NCBI GenBank assembly: GCA_964516815.1
Contig: CAZEXK010000004.1
Coordinates: 1 to 64,000 of the forward strand
Source: CAIJNA01 sp964516815
GTDB taxonomy: Bacteria; Campylobacterota; Campylobacteria; Campylobacterales; Arcobacteraceae
Length of the DNA stretch: 64,000 nt
Reading direction: 5' to 3'
The notes beneath the pieces were generated by a model. The model ran no database searches. It was not told the DNA's origin and was given only the letters and a program-made list of their open reading frames with translations. Below are positions 25,302-34,677 of the stretch, piece by piece (position 1 is the stretch's first letter; each line of letters begins with the position of its first letter). The position numbers and the translations under genes were made by a program.

Positions 25302-25799
25302 ATGAAAAAAATAATTAACAAAGATTTGACATTGTATTTTAACTCAAATTATCCTAAAACATATAGTAAGCAATCAAATAAAAAATATACTGTTTACTTA
25401 GGTATTGGTGGGAATATTGGAGATATGAAAAAAACTTTTAATCTTTTGTTATTAAGTATGAATAGCAACTCAAATTTGACTATGATTAAAACATCAGCAA
25501 TATTAAAAAATCCACCTTTTGGATTTTTGCAACAAGATTTTTTTTATAATGCAGTTATAAAAATTCAAACAAACCTAAGTGCTTATGAATTATTGCGTTT
25601 GTGTTGGCATTACGAAAATCGTTTTAAAAGATTAAGATCATTTAAAGATGCTCCAAGAACTTTAGATATTGATATTATAATGATTAAAAGTAAAAATAAA
25701 AATATAAAAATCAAATCAAAGATATTAAATGTACCTCATATTCATTATAAAAATAGACAAAGCGTAACAATACCCCTAAAACAACTAAATAGTGTGTAA
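25302..25799 (+). CDS. folK: 6-hydroxymethyl-7,8-dihydropterin pyrophosphokinase
   Basis: Folate pathway kinase. It shows YLGIGGNIGDMKK, the loop with FLQQDFFYNAVIKI and the hallmark RTLDIDIIM in which the paired Asp residues bind magnesium. The NVPHIHYKNRQSVTIPL end also fits. An extra basic N-terminal stretch of about 28 residues precedes the fold; the real start could be internal, but no better ribosome binding site is seen. Confidence 0.9.
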   Translation: MKKIINKDLTLYFNSNYPKTYSKQSNKKYTVYLGIGGNIGDMKKTFNLLLLSMNSNSNLTMIKTSAILKNPPFGFLQQDFFYNAVIKIQTNLSAYELLRLCWHYENRFKRLRSFKDAPRTLDIDIIMIKSKNKNIKIKSKILNVPHIHYKNRQSVTIPLKQLNSV

Positions 25800-25841
25800 T
25801 TATTAATAAATTTTTATTAATATAATTAAAATAAATAAGAG

Positions 25842-25847
25842 TATAAT
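25842..25847 (+). promoter_or_regulatory. -10 box (TATAAT) of mnmA
   Basis: TATAAT preceded by A/T tracts, 28 bp before the mnmA ATG; AAAGTAAAG lies between as a weak ribosome binding site. Confidence 0.55.
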
Positions 25848-25875
25848 TCCACTAAATTTAAAGTAAAGAATTAGC

Positions 25876-26913
25876 ATGAAAAAAAATGAAAAAATAATAG
25901 TAGGAATGAGTGGTGGAATTGATTCATCTGTTACAGCTTACCTTTTAAATAAAGAAGGTTATGACGTTGAAGGAATTTACCTAAAACTTCATGAAACATC
26001 AAGTGATTACCATAAAAACAATATAAGTACTATTGAAGAAGTATGTGAATTTTTAGGTATAAAATTTCATATATTAGATTTAACAGAAAAGTTTAAAACA
26101 GAAGTATATGATTATTTTGTAAATTCATATATAGAAGGAATTACGCCAAACCCTTGTGTAAAGTGTAATAAAACTATAAAATTTGGTTCTATGATTGATA
26201 AAATGAAAGAATTAAATGGAAAATATTTAGCTACTGGACATTATGCAAAAACCGATGGAGAGCATATATATTGTGCAAGTGATATGACTAAAGATCAATC
26301 TTATTTTCTAGCACAAGTTAATCAAGAAAATTTGAAACACATGATGTTTCCAATGGCAGAATATACTAAAGAGTATATAAAAGAAATGGCTGCTGATATT
26401 CCAATACTAAAAGAAGTTGCGAAGAAGAAAGAATCTCAAGAAATTTGTTTTGTGCCAGATGTTTATACAAAAATATTAGATAAGCATACAAATATAGATA
26501 TGCCTGGTAAAACATTGGATACAAGTGGAAATGTAATAGGTACACATAAAGGTTATATGCATTATACAGTTGGTAAAAGAAGAGGTTTTTATGTTCATGG
26601 AGCTCATGAACCTCATTTTGTTGTAAGTCAAGATAAAAAAAACAATACAATTACTGTTGGGAAAAAAGAAGACCTATATATAAAATTTGTTAAATTGAAT
26701 AATTTAAATATGTTTACAAATGAGAAAAATTTCGATGCTAGTGTTAAGTTAAGATACAAAAGTAAATCAATCAAGTGTCACGTTAGTATTGAAGATAATA
26801 TAGCTAATGTTACGTTGAAAGAAGATGTTTTTGGTGTAGCACAAGGTCAAGTAGCAGTATTATATATTGAAGATAAAGTTATTGCTAGTGGTTTTATTAT
26901 TGAAACTAGCTAA
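25876..26913 (+). CDS. mnmA: tRNA-specific 2-thiouridylase
   Basis: Thiolates U34 of Lys, Glu and Gln tRNAs. The PP-loop SGGIDSSVTAYLL sits near residue 10. The first catalytic cysteine is in NPCVKCN (near 96) and the second in SQEICFVPD (near 192). ATGHYAK and DQSYFLAQV also match the family. Length 345 aa is typical, and its own -10 box precedes it. Confidence 0.96.
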   Translation: MKKNEKIIVGMSGGIDSSVTAYLLNKEGYDVEGIYLKLHETSSDYHKNNISTIEEVCEFLGIKFHILDLTEKFKTEVYDYFVNSYIEGITPNPCVKCNKTIKFGSMIDKMKELNGKYLATGHYAKTDGEHIYCASDMTKDQSYFLAQVNQENLKHMMFPMAEYTKEYIKEMAADIPILKEVAKKKESQEICFVPDVYTKILDKHTNIDMPGKTLDTSGNVIGTHKGYMHYTVGKRRGFYVHGAHEPHFVVSQDKKNNTITVGKKEDLYIKFVKLNNLNMFTNEKNFDASVKLRYKSKSIKCHVSIEDNIANVTLKEDVFGVAQGQVAVLYIEDKVIASGFIIETS

Positions 26914-26926
26914 AGAAATATTTCGA

Positions 26927-26932
26927 TATAAT
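26927..26932 (+). promoter_or_regulatory. -10 box (TATAAT) of prs
   Basis: TATAAT 33 bp before the prs ATG, flanked by GAAATATTTC on the left and GAAATATTT on the right; AAAGGAT is the ribosome binding site. Confidence 0.5.
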
Positions 26933-26964
26933 TAGAAATATTTTTATAAAAGGATTTCATTAAT

Positions 26965-27894
26965 ATGAGAGAATACAAAATAGTAAGTGGTACAGCTAAT
27001 CCAAAGTTTGCACAAAGCGTTGCTAAACATTTACAAACAAAGCTAGTTGATGTCCAAATTAATAAGTTTTCTGATGGTGAAATAGATATAAAAATCACAG
27101 AATCTGTTAGAGGTGCGGATGTATTTATCATCCAACCCACATGTTCACCCACAAATGATAATCTAATGGAATTGTTAATAATGGTTGATGCATTTAAACG
27201 TTCAAGTGCGGGAGAGATAAATGCAGTTATCCCTTATTATGGATATGCAAGGCAAGATAGAAAAGCTGCGCCTAGAGTACCTATATCTGCGAAACTAGTA
27301 GCTGATATGTTAGAAACTGCTGGTGTTGATAGAGTAATTACAATAGATTTACATGCTTCACAAATTCAAGGTTTCTTTTCTATACCTGTTGATCACTTAT
27401 TGGGAAGTATATTGTTTATTGATTATATTAAAGCAAAAAATTTTAAAAATCCAATAATAGCTAGTCCTGATGTTGGTGGAGTGGCAAGAGCTAGAACATA
27501 TGCAGAAAAACTTGGTTATGATTTAGTTATAGTAGATAAAAAAAGAGAAAAAGCCAATATATCGGAAGTTATGAATATAATAGGTGATGTTCAAGGTCGA
27601 GATGTAATTATATTAGATGATATGGTGGATACGGCAGGTACTTTGACTAAGGCAGCCGATGTTTTAAAGGCTAAAGGTGCAACATCTGTTATGGCGTGTT
27701 GTACTCATGGAGTACTTAGTGGTCCTGCTTTACAAAGAATTAGTGACAGTACTTTAGATGAATTAGTTATAGCTGATACTATTCCTTTAGAAAAAGAGCA
27801 TGAAAAAATTACAGTTTTAACAGCAACAAAAATTACCGGAGATGCAATACATAGGATACATTCACACGAATCTATTCAAAGTGTGTTTATTTAG
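26965..27894 (+). CDS. prs: Ribose-phosphate pyrophosphokinase
   Basis: Makes PRPP for His, purine, pyrimidine and NAD synthesis. Conserved blocks: FSDGEIDIKITESVRG, the catalytic flexible-loop region GYARQDRKAAPRVPISAK, the metal-binding IDLHASQIQGFF and the PRPP-binding VIILDDMVDTAGTLTKA. Length 309 aa is normal. Confidence 0.98.
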   Translation: MREYKIVSGTANPKFAQSVAKHLQTKLVDVQINKFSDGEIDIKITESVRGADVFIIQPTCSPTNDNLMELLIMVDAFKRSSAGEINAVIPYYGYARQDRKAAPRVPISAKLVADMLETAGVDRVITIDLHASQIQGFFSIPVDHLLGSILFIDYIKAKNFKNPIIASPDVGGVARARTYAEKLGYDLVIVDKKREKANISEVMNIIGDVQGRDVIILDDMVDTAGTLTKAADVLKAKGATSVMACCTHGVLSGPALQRISDSTLDELVIADTIPLEKEHEKITVLTATKITGDAIHRIHSHESIQSVFI

Positions 27895-27930
27895 TAAAAT
27901 AATTAAGTTTTAGGTATATTAAAGTTAGTA

Positions 27931-27936
27931 TATAAT
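27931..27936 (+). promoter_or_regulatory. -10 box (TATAAT) of the OmpA/Pal-like gene
   Basis: TATAAT 35 bp before the ATG; AAAGGG immediately upstream of the start is the ribosome binding site. Confidence 0.55.
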
Positions 27937-27970
27937 AAAATGCTGATATAAAAAAAAATAAAGGGAAAAT

Positions 27971-28501
27971 ATGATAAAAAATGTTTTAAAAGTTTTAAGC
28001 TTAGTAGCGGTTGTTGGTTTATTCCAAGCATGCGCAAAGAATGATGCGACACCATGCAACTATGGTCATAACGTAAATGATGGAGTTTTAGAAAATAGTT
28101 ACAACTTAGGTTGTAATGCTTCAAAAGCTGCATCAGCTGGATCAAATGATGCAGAAAATGCAATGAACAAATCAACTACTGCAAACTTTGATGTTGATAA
28201 AGCTGTACTTAAAGCTGACGACAAAAATAAAATTATTGCTTTTGCTGCTTACTTAAGTGAAAATGCTTCAGCTAAAATTGTAATTGAAGGTCACACAGAT
28301 TCAAGAGCAAGTGAAAAATATAATGAAAGTTTAGCAGCTAGAAGAGCTATTGCAGTTAGAGATATGCTAATTGCAAAAGGTGTTAAAAATGATAGAATTA
28401 GAGTTGAATCTTATGGTGAAACACAACCAGTTATTGATAACTCAACAGAAGAAAATATGGCTCAAAATAGAAGAGCAGTAACTAAATTAATTAGACACTA
28501 A
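27971..28501 (+). CDS. OmpA-domain lipoprotein (Pal-like)
   Basis: Outer-membrane lipoprotein that should anchor the envelope to peptidoglycan. The signal peptide ends at C21, but the lipobox reads LFQAC, with Phe and Gln where small residues are usual, so lipidation is likely but not certain. A linker with C33 and C48 is followed by an OmpA C-terminal domain (about 66-176) containing IEGHTDSRASEKYNESLA and AQNRRAVTKLI, the peptidoglycan-binding signature. It resembles Pal, but tolB and the other tol genes are not nearby. Confidence 0.85.
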   Translation: MIKNVLKVLSLVAVVGLFQACAKNDATPCNYGHNVNDGVLENSYNLGCNASKAASAGSNDAENAMNKSTTANFDVDKAVLKADDKNKIIAFAAYLSENASAKIVIEGHTDSRASEKYNESLAARRAIAVRDMLIAKGVKNDRIRVESYGETQPVIDNSTEENMAQNRRAVTKLIRH

Positions 28502-28510
28502 ATTCTATAA

Positions 28511-28538
28511 ATAACAAAAAGATTTTTCTTTTTGTTAT
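28511..28538 (+). terminator. Hairpin after the OmpA/Pal-like gene
   Basis: ATAACAAAAAG (28511-28521) pairs perfectly with CTTTTTGTTAT (28528-28538) around a 6-nt loop, 10 bp after the stop. A second AT-only hairpin (28542-28550 with 28561-28569) follows. There is no long T run afterwards, so termination efficiency is uncertain. Confidence 0.55.
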
Positions 28539-28676
28539 GCCTTATTAAATTAATAAATTTATTTAATAAAAACACTACACAAACTCAATTTATAAACATT
28601 ACACATAAGCACAATTTATTAGCTCTTAACTAATATTTGGATAATATACAATTATATTAAACAATAGGATTATGCA

Positions 28677-30470
28677 TTGCAAGAACTAATAAGAAACTTT
28701 TCAATAATAGCTCACATAGACCATGGCAAAAGTACACTAGCAGATAGAATAATACAAGAATGTGGTTCTATAAGCAATAGAGAGATGTCTGCTCAGGTTA
28801 TGGATACAATGGATATTGAAAAAGAAAGAGGAATCACAATAAAAGCACAATCTGTTAGACTAAAATATACTAAAGATGATATTGAATATGTATTAAATCT
28901 TATAGATACTCCTGGGCATGTTGATTTTTCTTATGAAGTATCAAGATCATTAGCTTCATCCGAAGGTGCATTACTTATAGTTGATGCTACTCAAGGTGTT
29001 GAAGCTCAAACTATTGCAAATGTATACATAGCAATGGAAAATGACCTAACACTTCTTCCTGTAGTAAATAAGATTGATTTACCATCTTCTGATCCTATGA
29101 GAGTGTTAGAAGAAACAGAAGATGCAATTGGACTTGATTGTACACTTCATAATTTAATTTCTGCTAAAACTGGTCTTGGAGTTAAAGATTTAATTGATTC
29201 AATTGTTGATAATATTCCTTGTCCTAGTGGAGATAAAAATGCTTCTACTAAGGCTTTAATTTATGATTCATGGTTTGATAATTATTTAGGTGCATTGGCT
29301 CTTGTAAGAATTTATGATGGTTCAATTAAAAAAGGTCAAGTATTAAGAATGATGAATACTAAAGTTGAACATAAAGTTTTAGATTTAATGTATCCACATC
29401 CTTTAAAAAAGGAAAAAACAAATGAGTTACAAGCAGGTGAAATTGGAATAGTAATTTTAGGTCTAAAAACTACTGATGGAATTGAAGTAGGGGATACAAT
29501 AACTGATGTTAAAAACCCAACAAAAGATGTAATCGATGGTTTTGAACCAGCAAAACCTTTTGTATTCGCAGGTATTTATCCAATAGATACAGATAGATTT
29601 GAAGATTTAAGAGATTCTTTAGAGAAGTTAAGATTAAACGATTCTTCATTATCATTTGAACCTGAAAGTTCTATGGCTTTAGGAAGTGGTTTTAGAACCG
29701 GTTTTTTAGGTATGCTTCATATGGAAGTAATAAAAGAAAGACTTGAAAGAGAGTTTAATCTTGATTTGATTGCTACTGCTCCAACTGTAGTATATAAAGT
29801 GCTTAAAACAAATGGAGATGAAATAACAATTGAAAATCCATTTGATTTGCCAATGCCAAATCACATAGATACAATTTTTGAACCATACGTAAAAGCTACT
29901 ATTTTATGTCCTGATGAATATTTGGGAAATGTTATAAAGCTTTTAAATGATAAACGAGGTATGCAAATTAAAATGGATTATATTAATCCTACAAGAGTTT
30001 TACTTGAATATGATATTCCAATGAATGAAATTGTAATGGATTTTTATGATAAATTAAAATCAACAACTAAGGGTTATGCTTCTTTTGATTATGATATTAT
30101 TGGATTTAGAGCAGGGGATTTGAAAAAGCTAGATATACTTGTAGCAGGTGAAGCTGTTGATGCTTTAAGTATAATTGTACCTCATGATAAAGCATTAAGT
30201 AGGGGTAGAATTTTCGTTAAGCAATTAAAAGAGTTAATACCTAGACAATTATTTGAAGTAGCAATTCAAGCTAGTATTGGAAAAGATATAATTGCGAGAG
30301 AAACTGTAAAATCAACAGGTAAAAATGTTACTGCAAAGTGTTATGGAGGGGATATCTCTCGTAAGAAAAAACTTTTAGAAAAACAAAAAGCTGGTAAAAA
30401 AAGAATGAAAGCTATAGGAAAAGTTTCTATACCTCAAGAAGCATTTATGTCTGTATTGAAATTAGACTAA
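28677..30470 (+). CDS. lepA: Elongation factor 4 (LepA)
   Basis: Ribosome-associated GTPase. The G1 motif AHIDHGKST is near residue 11, G3 DTPGHVDF near 79, G4 NKID near 133, and the LepA-specific C-terminal domain ends with KQKAGKKRMKAIGKV. Length 597 aa is exact for the family. The start is TTG with ATAGGA 7 bp upstream. An ATG at 28672 is out of frame and cannot serve. Confidence 0.98.
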   Translation: MQELIRNFSIIAHIDHGKSTLADRIIQECGSISNREMSAQVMDTMDIEKERGITIKAQSVRLKYTKDDIEYVLNLIDTPGHVDFSYEVSRSLASSEGALLIVDATQGVEAQTIANVYIAMENDLTLLPVVNKIDLPSSDPMRVLEETEDAIGLDCTLHNLISAKTGLGVKDLIDSIVDNIPCPSGDKNASTKALIYDSWFDNYLGALALVRIYDGSIKKGQVLRMMNTKVEHKVLDLMYPHPLKKEKTNELQAGEIGIVILGLKTTDGIEVGDTITDVKNPTKDVIDGFEPAKPFVFAGIYPIDTDRFEDLRDSLEKLRLNDSSLSFEPESSMALGSGFRTGFLGMLHMEVIKERLEREFNLDLIATAPTVVYKVLKTNGDEITIENPFDLPMPNHIDTIFEPYVKATILCPDEYLGNVIKLLNDKRGMQIKMDYINPTRVLLEYDIPMNEIVMDFYDKLKSTTKGYASFDYDIIGFRAGDLKKLDILVAGEAVDALSIIVPHDKALSRGRIFVKQLKELIPRQLFEVAIQASIGKDIIARETVKSTGKNVTAKCYGGDISRKKKLLEKQKAGKKRMKAIGKVSIPQEAFMSVLKLD

Positions 30471-30478
30471 TATAATTA

Positions 30479-30505
30479 AAAATAAAAGAAAAATTCTTTT
30501 ATTTT
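30479..30505. terminator. Bidirectional terminator between lepA and the Cys-rich gene
   Basis: AAAATAAAAGAA (30479-30490) and TTCTTTTATTTT (30494-30505) form a perfect 12-bp stem with a 3-base loop between two convergent genes. It can act in both directions because each strand presents a T-rich 3' side. Confidence 0.65.
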
Positions 30506-30511
30506 ACTAAA

Positions 30512-30533
30512 ACATTGTTCTTATGAACAATGT
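30512..30533 (-). terminator. Hairpin overlapping the 3' end of the Cys-rich gene
   Basis: ACATTGTTC (30512-30520) and GAACAATGT (30525-30533) form a 9-bp stem. On the minus strand the first arm encodes the last residues (His-Cys-Ser), the stop codon lies in the loop and TTTT follows, so it can act as a terminator for that gene. Confidence 0.55.
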
Positions 30534-30766
30534 CCACCACCACAACATCCAGAATCATTTTGAGTTTTCATACTCATATCGATTAAAATATTGCCACCTT
30601 CTTCTCTAGCTTGAAACTCATGTTTATTACAAAACTTTGTATTCATATGCTCTACCATAGTGCTTGCTTCCATTAATGCGTCATCTTTTGATTGAAAACT
30701 TTTATTATTATCAAATGAACTTCTTTTAAAACATCCACATTCTCTTTGTACTATAATTGTACTCAT
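30521..30766 (-). CDS. Cys-rich small protein with CCGGGHC tail
   Basis: Not recognised by name. 81 residues with cysteines at 10 and 12 (CGC), 46 (FCNKH) and a C-terminal CCGGGHCS (C74, C75, C80). The arrangement suggests binding of a soft metal or Fe-S cluster, with a flexible Gly-rich metal-binding tail like those on maturation factors. No membrane segment or signal peptide. GGAG is placed before the ATG. Function unknown. Confidence 0.65.
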   Translation of the reverse strand: MSTIIVQRECGCFKRSSFDNNKSFQSKDDALMEASTMVEHMNTKFCNKHEFQAREEGGNILIDMSMKTQNDSGCCGGGHCS

Positions 30767-30839
30767 ATATATCTCCTAATTTTTATTTGTTTGAAAATAT
30801 ATCACATTGTTATTAATATAAGATTAGTTAAAATATCTA

Positions 30840-31412
30840 ATGCGATGTATTATATGTGAAAAAATATCTTTTAATATTATTTGTAAAATATGTCAAAATA
30901 ATTTTTTAAAAGCGGATATGCATAAAAGAGAAATTCAAAAAGATTTTTTTGTTTATAGTTTTTATAATTATGATGAAATAAAAGAGATGCTAAATTCCAA
31001 GTATGATTTTTATGGAGATAGAGTATTTAATGTTCTAGCTAAACTATCATTTAAAAAATTTGTTAATAACTTTTATTTTAAATATAAAATTTATGTAATA
31101 CCAATAGATGATCATACCAGACATGGTTTTTCGCATAGTGCTTTGTTAGCAAAGCACTTGAAAAGTAGTAATATACAAGTACAGTACAATACTCTAAAAG
31201 CTCAAAATCATGTAAAGTATGCTGGAAAAACATTAGCATTTAGAAAAAAATCAAAAAGAAATTTTATTTATACCGGGGATGAAAAATTAAAAATAATTTT
31301 AGTAGATGATATTGTTACAAGTGCTACAACCATACTTGAAGCTAAAAAAATATTAGAAGATAACAGTTGTGAAGTTTTGTTTGCTTTAACTTTAAGTGAT
31401 GCAAAAATATGA
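30840..31412 (+). CDS. ComF-family phosphoribosyltransferase-like protein
   Basis: Short ComF-type protein. An N-terminal zinc finger (CIIC near residue 3 and CKIC near 16) precedes a type I PRTase fold with the PRPP loop ILVDDIVTSATTI near residue 155. ComF proteins assist DNA uptake, but in many non-transformable bacteria their role is unclear. At 190 aa it is slightly short, with a reduced middle. It is followed 30 bp later by hisH. Confidence 0.82.
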   Translation: MRCIICEKISFNIICKICQNNFLKADMHKREIQKDFFVYSFYNYDEIKEMLNSKYDFYGDRVFNVLAKLSFKKFVNNFYFKYKIYVIPIDDHTRHGFSHSALLAKHLKSSNIQVQYNTLKAQNHVKYAGKTLAFRKKSKRNFIYTGDEKLKIILVDDIVTSATTILEAKKILEDNSCEVLFALTLSDAKI

Positions 31413-31442
31413 TAAAATCGTAATTATATATAAGGAATAATA

Positions 31443-32051
31443 TTGATAGCAATTGTAGATTATAATATTGGTAACCTAGCTAGTGTTCACAATGCTTGTA
31501 AGTTAATTGGTTACGAAGCTCATATTGTAAAGAACCCATCTGAACTAATTAATTATGATAAAATAATACTTCCAGGAGTTGGTGCTTTTGAAGATGCTAT
31601 GAATTCTTTAAAAACTACAGGAATGTACGATGCTGTTAATTTATTTGCAAAGACAAATAAGCCAATTTTGGGAATATGTCTAGGTATGCAACTTTTATTT
31701 GATAATAGTGAAGAATTTGGAAATAACAAAGGCTTAGGTTTAATTTCTGGAAAAGTTATAGCTTTTGATAAAAGCAAAATGAATATGAGTGAGCAAAAAA
31801 TTCCTCATGTTGGATGGAACAAGGCTTTAAATAATTCCTCAAAATTGTTTGAAGGATTGAAAGATCCTTATTTATACTTTGTGCATTCTTTTCATGTAGT
31901 TTGCGATAATAAATATGTTTTAGCTAGTACTAATTATGGATATGACTTTGTAAGCGTTGTTAAAAAAGACAATATCTACGGTATACAAGCGCATCCTGAA
32001 AAATCACACGATGATGGTATAAAACTACTTAAAAACTTTTTGGAATTATAG
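31443..32051 (+). CDS. hisH: Imidazole glycerol phosphate synthase glutaminase subunit
   Basis: Class I glutamine amidotransferase supplying ammonia to HisF in histidine synthesis. The nucleophile C79 lies in ILGICLGMQLLF, and the catalytic H184 and E186 are in QAHPEKSHDD. The start is TTG with AAGGA upstream. HisA is 0.65 kb downstream in the same direction; hisF is not in the window, so the complex is encoded at two loci. Confidence 0.96.
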   Translation: MIAIVDYNIGNLASVHNACKLIGYEAHIVKNPSELINYDKIILPGVGAFEDAMNSLKTTGMYDAVNLFAKTNKPILGICLGMQLLFDNSEEFGNNKGLGLISGKVIAFDKSKMNMSEQKIPHVGWNKALNNSSKLFEGLKDPYLYFVHSFHVVCDNKYVLASTNYGYDFVSVVKKDNIYGIQAHPEKSHDDGIKLLKNFLEL

Positions 32052-32053
32052 CT

Positions 32054-32707
32054 TTGAGTGTTAATTTATGTTCAATTGCTATAGGAGAGAAAAAAGTTTA
32101 TACTAAGAATGATAGCTTTTTTTATAGTTCTTATAAAAAAGATATTTTTTCTTCTAAAATTGAAGTATGTGAAAATGGTATTTTAGGTGATACTCAAAGT
32201 GATAGAAAATTTCACGGTGGTAATGATAAAGCTATTCATATAGCTTGTAATAGGCATTTTGCTATATTTGAGAATATGTACAATATGAAAGCAGATAAAT
32301 TATCTTTTGGATGTAATATATTAGTGGACGAATTAGATGAAAGTGACGTTTATATTGGGGATATTTATTCAATAGGTAAAATACAAATAGAGGTTTCTCA
32401 ACCACGACAAGCTTGTTGGAAAATAGCTGCAATATTTGACAAACATATTAGTAGGTATATTTTAAAAAATCAAGCTACAGGTTGGTATGTAAGAGTTTTA
32501 AATGATGGTATTATTAATATTGAAGACAAAATGATTTTAAAAAAAAGAGTAAGTAATATTAGTATAAAATACTTAACAAAATATTTGTTTTCACCACCAA
32601 ATGAAAAAGAATTGATATCAGAAATATTAAATACAAAAGCATTATCACAATCGTATAAAGATGATTTACTTAAGTCATGCGAAAAAAATAATAATAGGAA
32701 AAAATAA
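32054..32707 (+). CDS. MOSC-domain protein (YiiM-like)
   Basis: MOSC sulfurtransferase-like domain, related to the C-terminal domain of molybdenum-cofactor sulfurase. Visible features are GILGDTQSDRKFHGGNDKA, the IGDIYSIGKIQIEVSQPR segment and the conserved cysteine in RQACWKI, the candidate sulfur carrier. A C-terminal helical segment resembles the 3-alpha domain of YiiM. YiiM/YcbX proteins reduce N-hydroxylated bases. The start is TTG 2 bp after hisH and the stop overlaps hisA (TAATG), so it is embedded in the histidine transcript although no histidine role is known. Confidence 0.85.
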   Translation: MSVNLCSIAIGEKKVYTKNDSFFYSSYKKDIFSSKIEVCENGILGDTQSDRKFHGGNDKAIHIACNRHFAIFENMYNMKADKLSFGCNILVDELDESDVYIGDIYSIGKIQIEVSQPRQACWKIAAIFDKHISRYILKNQATGWYVRVLNDGIINIEDKMILKKRVSNISIKYLTKYLFSPPNEKELISEILNTKALSQSYKDDLLKSCEKNNNRKK

Positions 32708-33417
32708 TGGACATACTTCCAGCAATAGATTTAAAAGATGGAAAAGCAGTAAGACTTAGTAAAGGTCTTATGCAAAGTGCTAAAATATACTCAGATGAAC
32801 CTTGGATGGTTGCAAAAAGATTTGAAGAACTTGGTTCAAAATGGTTGCATATTGTAGATTTAAATGGTGCTTTTGCTGGTGAACCAGCAAATTTAGAACA
32901 AATCAAAAAAATAAGAGAAAATTGTAACTTGAAAATTGAACTTGGTGGTGGAATCAGAGATGAAAAAACTATTAAAATGTATGTTGAACTTGGTGTTAAT
33001 AGATTGATTTTAGGTTCAATTGCTGTTAAAAACCCACAATTTGTTAAAGATATGGCATCAAAATATCCAATTGCTGTGGGAATTGATGCTATAAATGGGA
33101 TGGTTGCCGTTGAAGGATGGGCTGAAGTTTCAAGTATGAAAGCTAGTCATTTAGCAAAAGAGTTTGCAAATGCAGGAGTTCAAGCTATTATATGTACTGA
33201 TATTTCAAAAGATGGAATGTTATGTGGAGTAAATGTAAAATGGACAGAAGAAATTGCAATTGCAAGTGGAATTGATACTATTGCATCTGGTGGAGTTAAA
33301 GACATAAATGATATTATATCTTGTCAAGATAATGGAAATATTGCTGGAGTTATAGTTGGTAAAGCATTTTATGAAGGTAGCCTTGACTTAGAAGAAGGGT
33401 TTAAAGCTTTAAAATAA
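32707..33417 (+). CDS. hisA: ProFAR isomerase (HisA)
   Basis: Beta/alpha-barrel isomerase acting just before HisFH in histidine synthesis. MDILPAIDLKDGKAVRLSKG carries the catalytic Asp of the first strand. The phosphate-binding blocks ELGGGIRDEKTI and TIASGGVKDI, and the second catalytic Asp in ICTDISKDGM, are all present. Length 236 aa is normal. The start overlaps the MOSC gene stop. Confidence 0.97.
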   Translation: MDILPAIDLKDGKAVRLSKGLMQSAKIYSDEPWMVAKRFEELGSKWLHIVDLNGAFAGEPANLEQIKKIRENCNLKIELGGGIRDEKTIKMYVELGVNRLILGSIAVKNPQFVKDMASKYPIAVGIDAINGMVAVEGWAEVSSMKASHLAKEFANAGVQAIICTDISKDGMLCGVNVKWTEEIAIASGIDTIASGGVKDINDIISCQDNGNIAGVIVGKAFYEGSLDLEEGFKALK

Positions 33418-33428
33418 GCTAATCAAAT

Positions 33429-34637
33429 ATGAATAAAAAACTTGTAAACTTTATAGTAAAAAAATATCTAAAATTTGATAAAAAAAATCCATTTATATCT
33501 ATAACTGCAGTACTTGCATTTGTGGGTGTTGCAATTGGTGTTATGGTATTAATTGTTGCTATGTCAATTATGAATGGTACAGCCAAAGAATTTGAAAATA
33601 AATTATTTACTATGAATTATCCATTGAGTATTTATCCTACGCAAGAGGCCAGTGTTAATAAAAATTTATTACAAAAACTTGAAGAAGAGTTTCCAAAATT
33701 ATTATTTTCACCATATTTAAAATCGCAAGTTATGCTACAAAGTGGGCAATCTATGAGTGGTGGTTTAGTATTTGGTGTAAATAGTTCCAAAGAAGCTAAA
33801 ATAAATAAAATTTATAAAAAATCATTAGAAGGTATAAGAAAACTAAATAAATACGACTTAATAGTTGGAAGTGGTATTAAAAATGATATGGTGTTATTTA
33901 ATGATCAAAAAGTTACTTTATATTTTACATCTTTAAATCCAAATGGATTTTCATTAATGCCTAAATTAAAACGATTTGTATATGCATCAAATTTTACGTC
34001 TGGATTATCATCTTATGATAGTGCTTATATGTACACAAGTATTGAAGCTATGCAAACTGTACTTAAAAAAGATAAAAATACTTATGACGGAATACATATA
34101 TTTTCATCTAATGCTATGGAAGATATTAAAAAAATTAAAATATTTTTAATAAATTACGATGTTGGTGTTATAGGATGGTGGCAACAAAATGGAAACTTTT
34201 TTGCAGCAATGAAATTAGAAAAGCAAGCTTTATTTATTGTATTAATGTTAATAATTTTAGTTGCTTCTCTTAATATAATATCATCACTACTAATGACAGT
34301 TATGAGTAGAAGAAAAGAAATAGCTTTATTGCTATCTATGGGTACATCAAATAAAGAAATAAAACAAATATTTTTGAAACTTGGAATTGTTATTGGTTTT
34401 GGAGGAATAGTATTAGGAGTAGCTTTAGGTTTTTTAGGATTATATATTCTTGAAAATTTTGACATTATATCTTTGCCTGCAGATGTTTATGCTACATCAA
34501 AATTGCCATTGTTATTAAATAATATTGATTTATTTTTTATTCTTAGTGGTTCAGTAATTATAGTTTTATTATCATCTTATTATCCAGCGCATAAAGCAAC
34601 AAAAATAGATGTTTTAGATGTATTAAGAAATGAGTAA
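33429..34637 (+). CDS. LolC/LolE-family ABC permease
   Basis: Inner-membrane permease of the type that releases mature lipoproteins to the outer membrane. One N-terminal helix (about 24-48, with GVAIGVMVLIVAMSIMNG), a large periplasmic domain, and three C-terminal helices (about 280-395) of the FtsX fold. MTVMSRRKEIALLLSMGTS is the coupling region for the LolD ATPase. LolD is not adjacent. With Lgt and Lnt elsewhere in the window this covers most lipoprotein steps. Confidence 0.88.
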   Translation: MNKKLVNFIVKKYLKFDKKNPFISITAVLAFVGVAIGVMVLIVAMSIMNGTAKEFENKLFTMNYPLSIYPTQEASVNKNLLQKLEEEFPKLLFSPYLKSQVMLQSGQSMSGGLVFGVNSSKEAKINKIYKKSLEGIRKLNKYDLIVGSGIKNDMVLFNDQKVTLYFTSLNPNGFSLMPKLKRFVYASNFTSGLSSYDSAYMYTSIEAMQTVLKKDKNTYDGIHIFSSNAMEDIKKIKIFLINYDVGVIGWWQQNGNFFAAMKLEKQALFIVLMLIILVASLNIISSLLMTVMSRRKEIALLLSMGTSNKEIKQIFLKLGIVIGFGGIVLGVALGFLGLYILENFDIISLPADVYATSKLPLLLNNIDLFFILSGSVIIVLLSSYYPAHKATKIDVLDVLRNE

Positions 34638-34677
34638 TACTAATATCCTTTATATACATTTTTAAGCATTTTTTGCC

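Noticed and set aside
28542..28569. AT-only inverted repeat after the OmpA/Pal-like gene as a separate regulatory site
   Set aside because: Composed entirely of A and T; such stems arise easily by chance here, so it is only mentioned with the adjacent hairpin.
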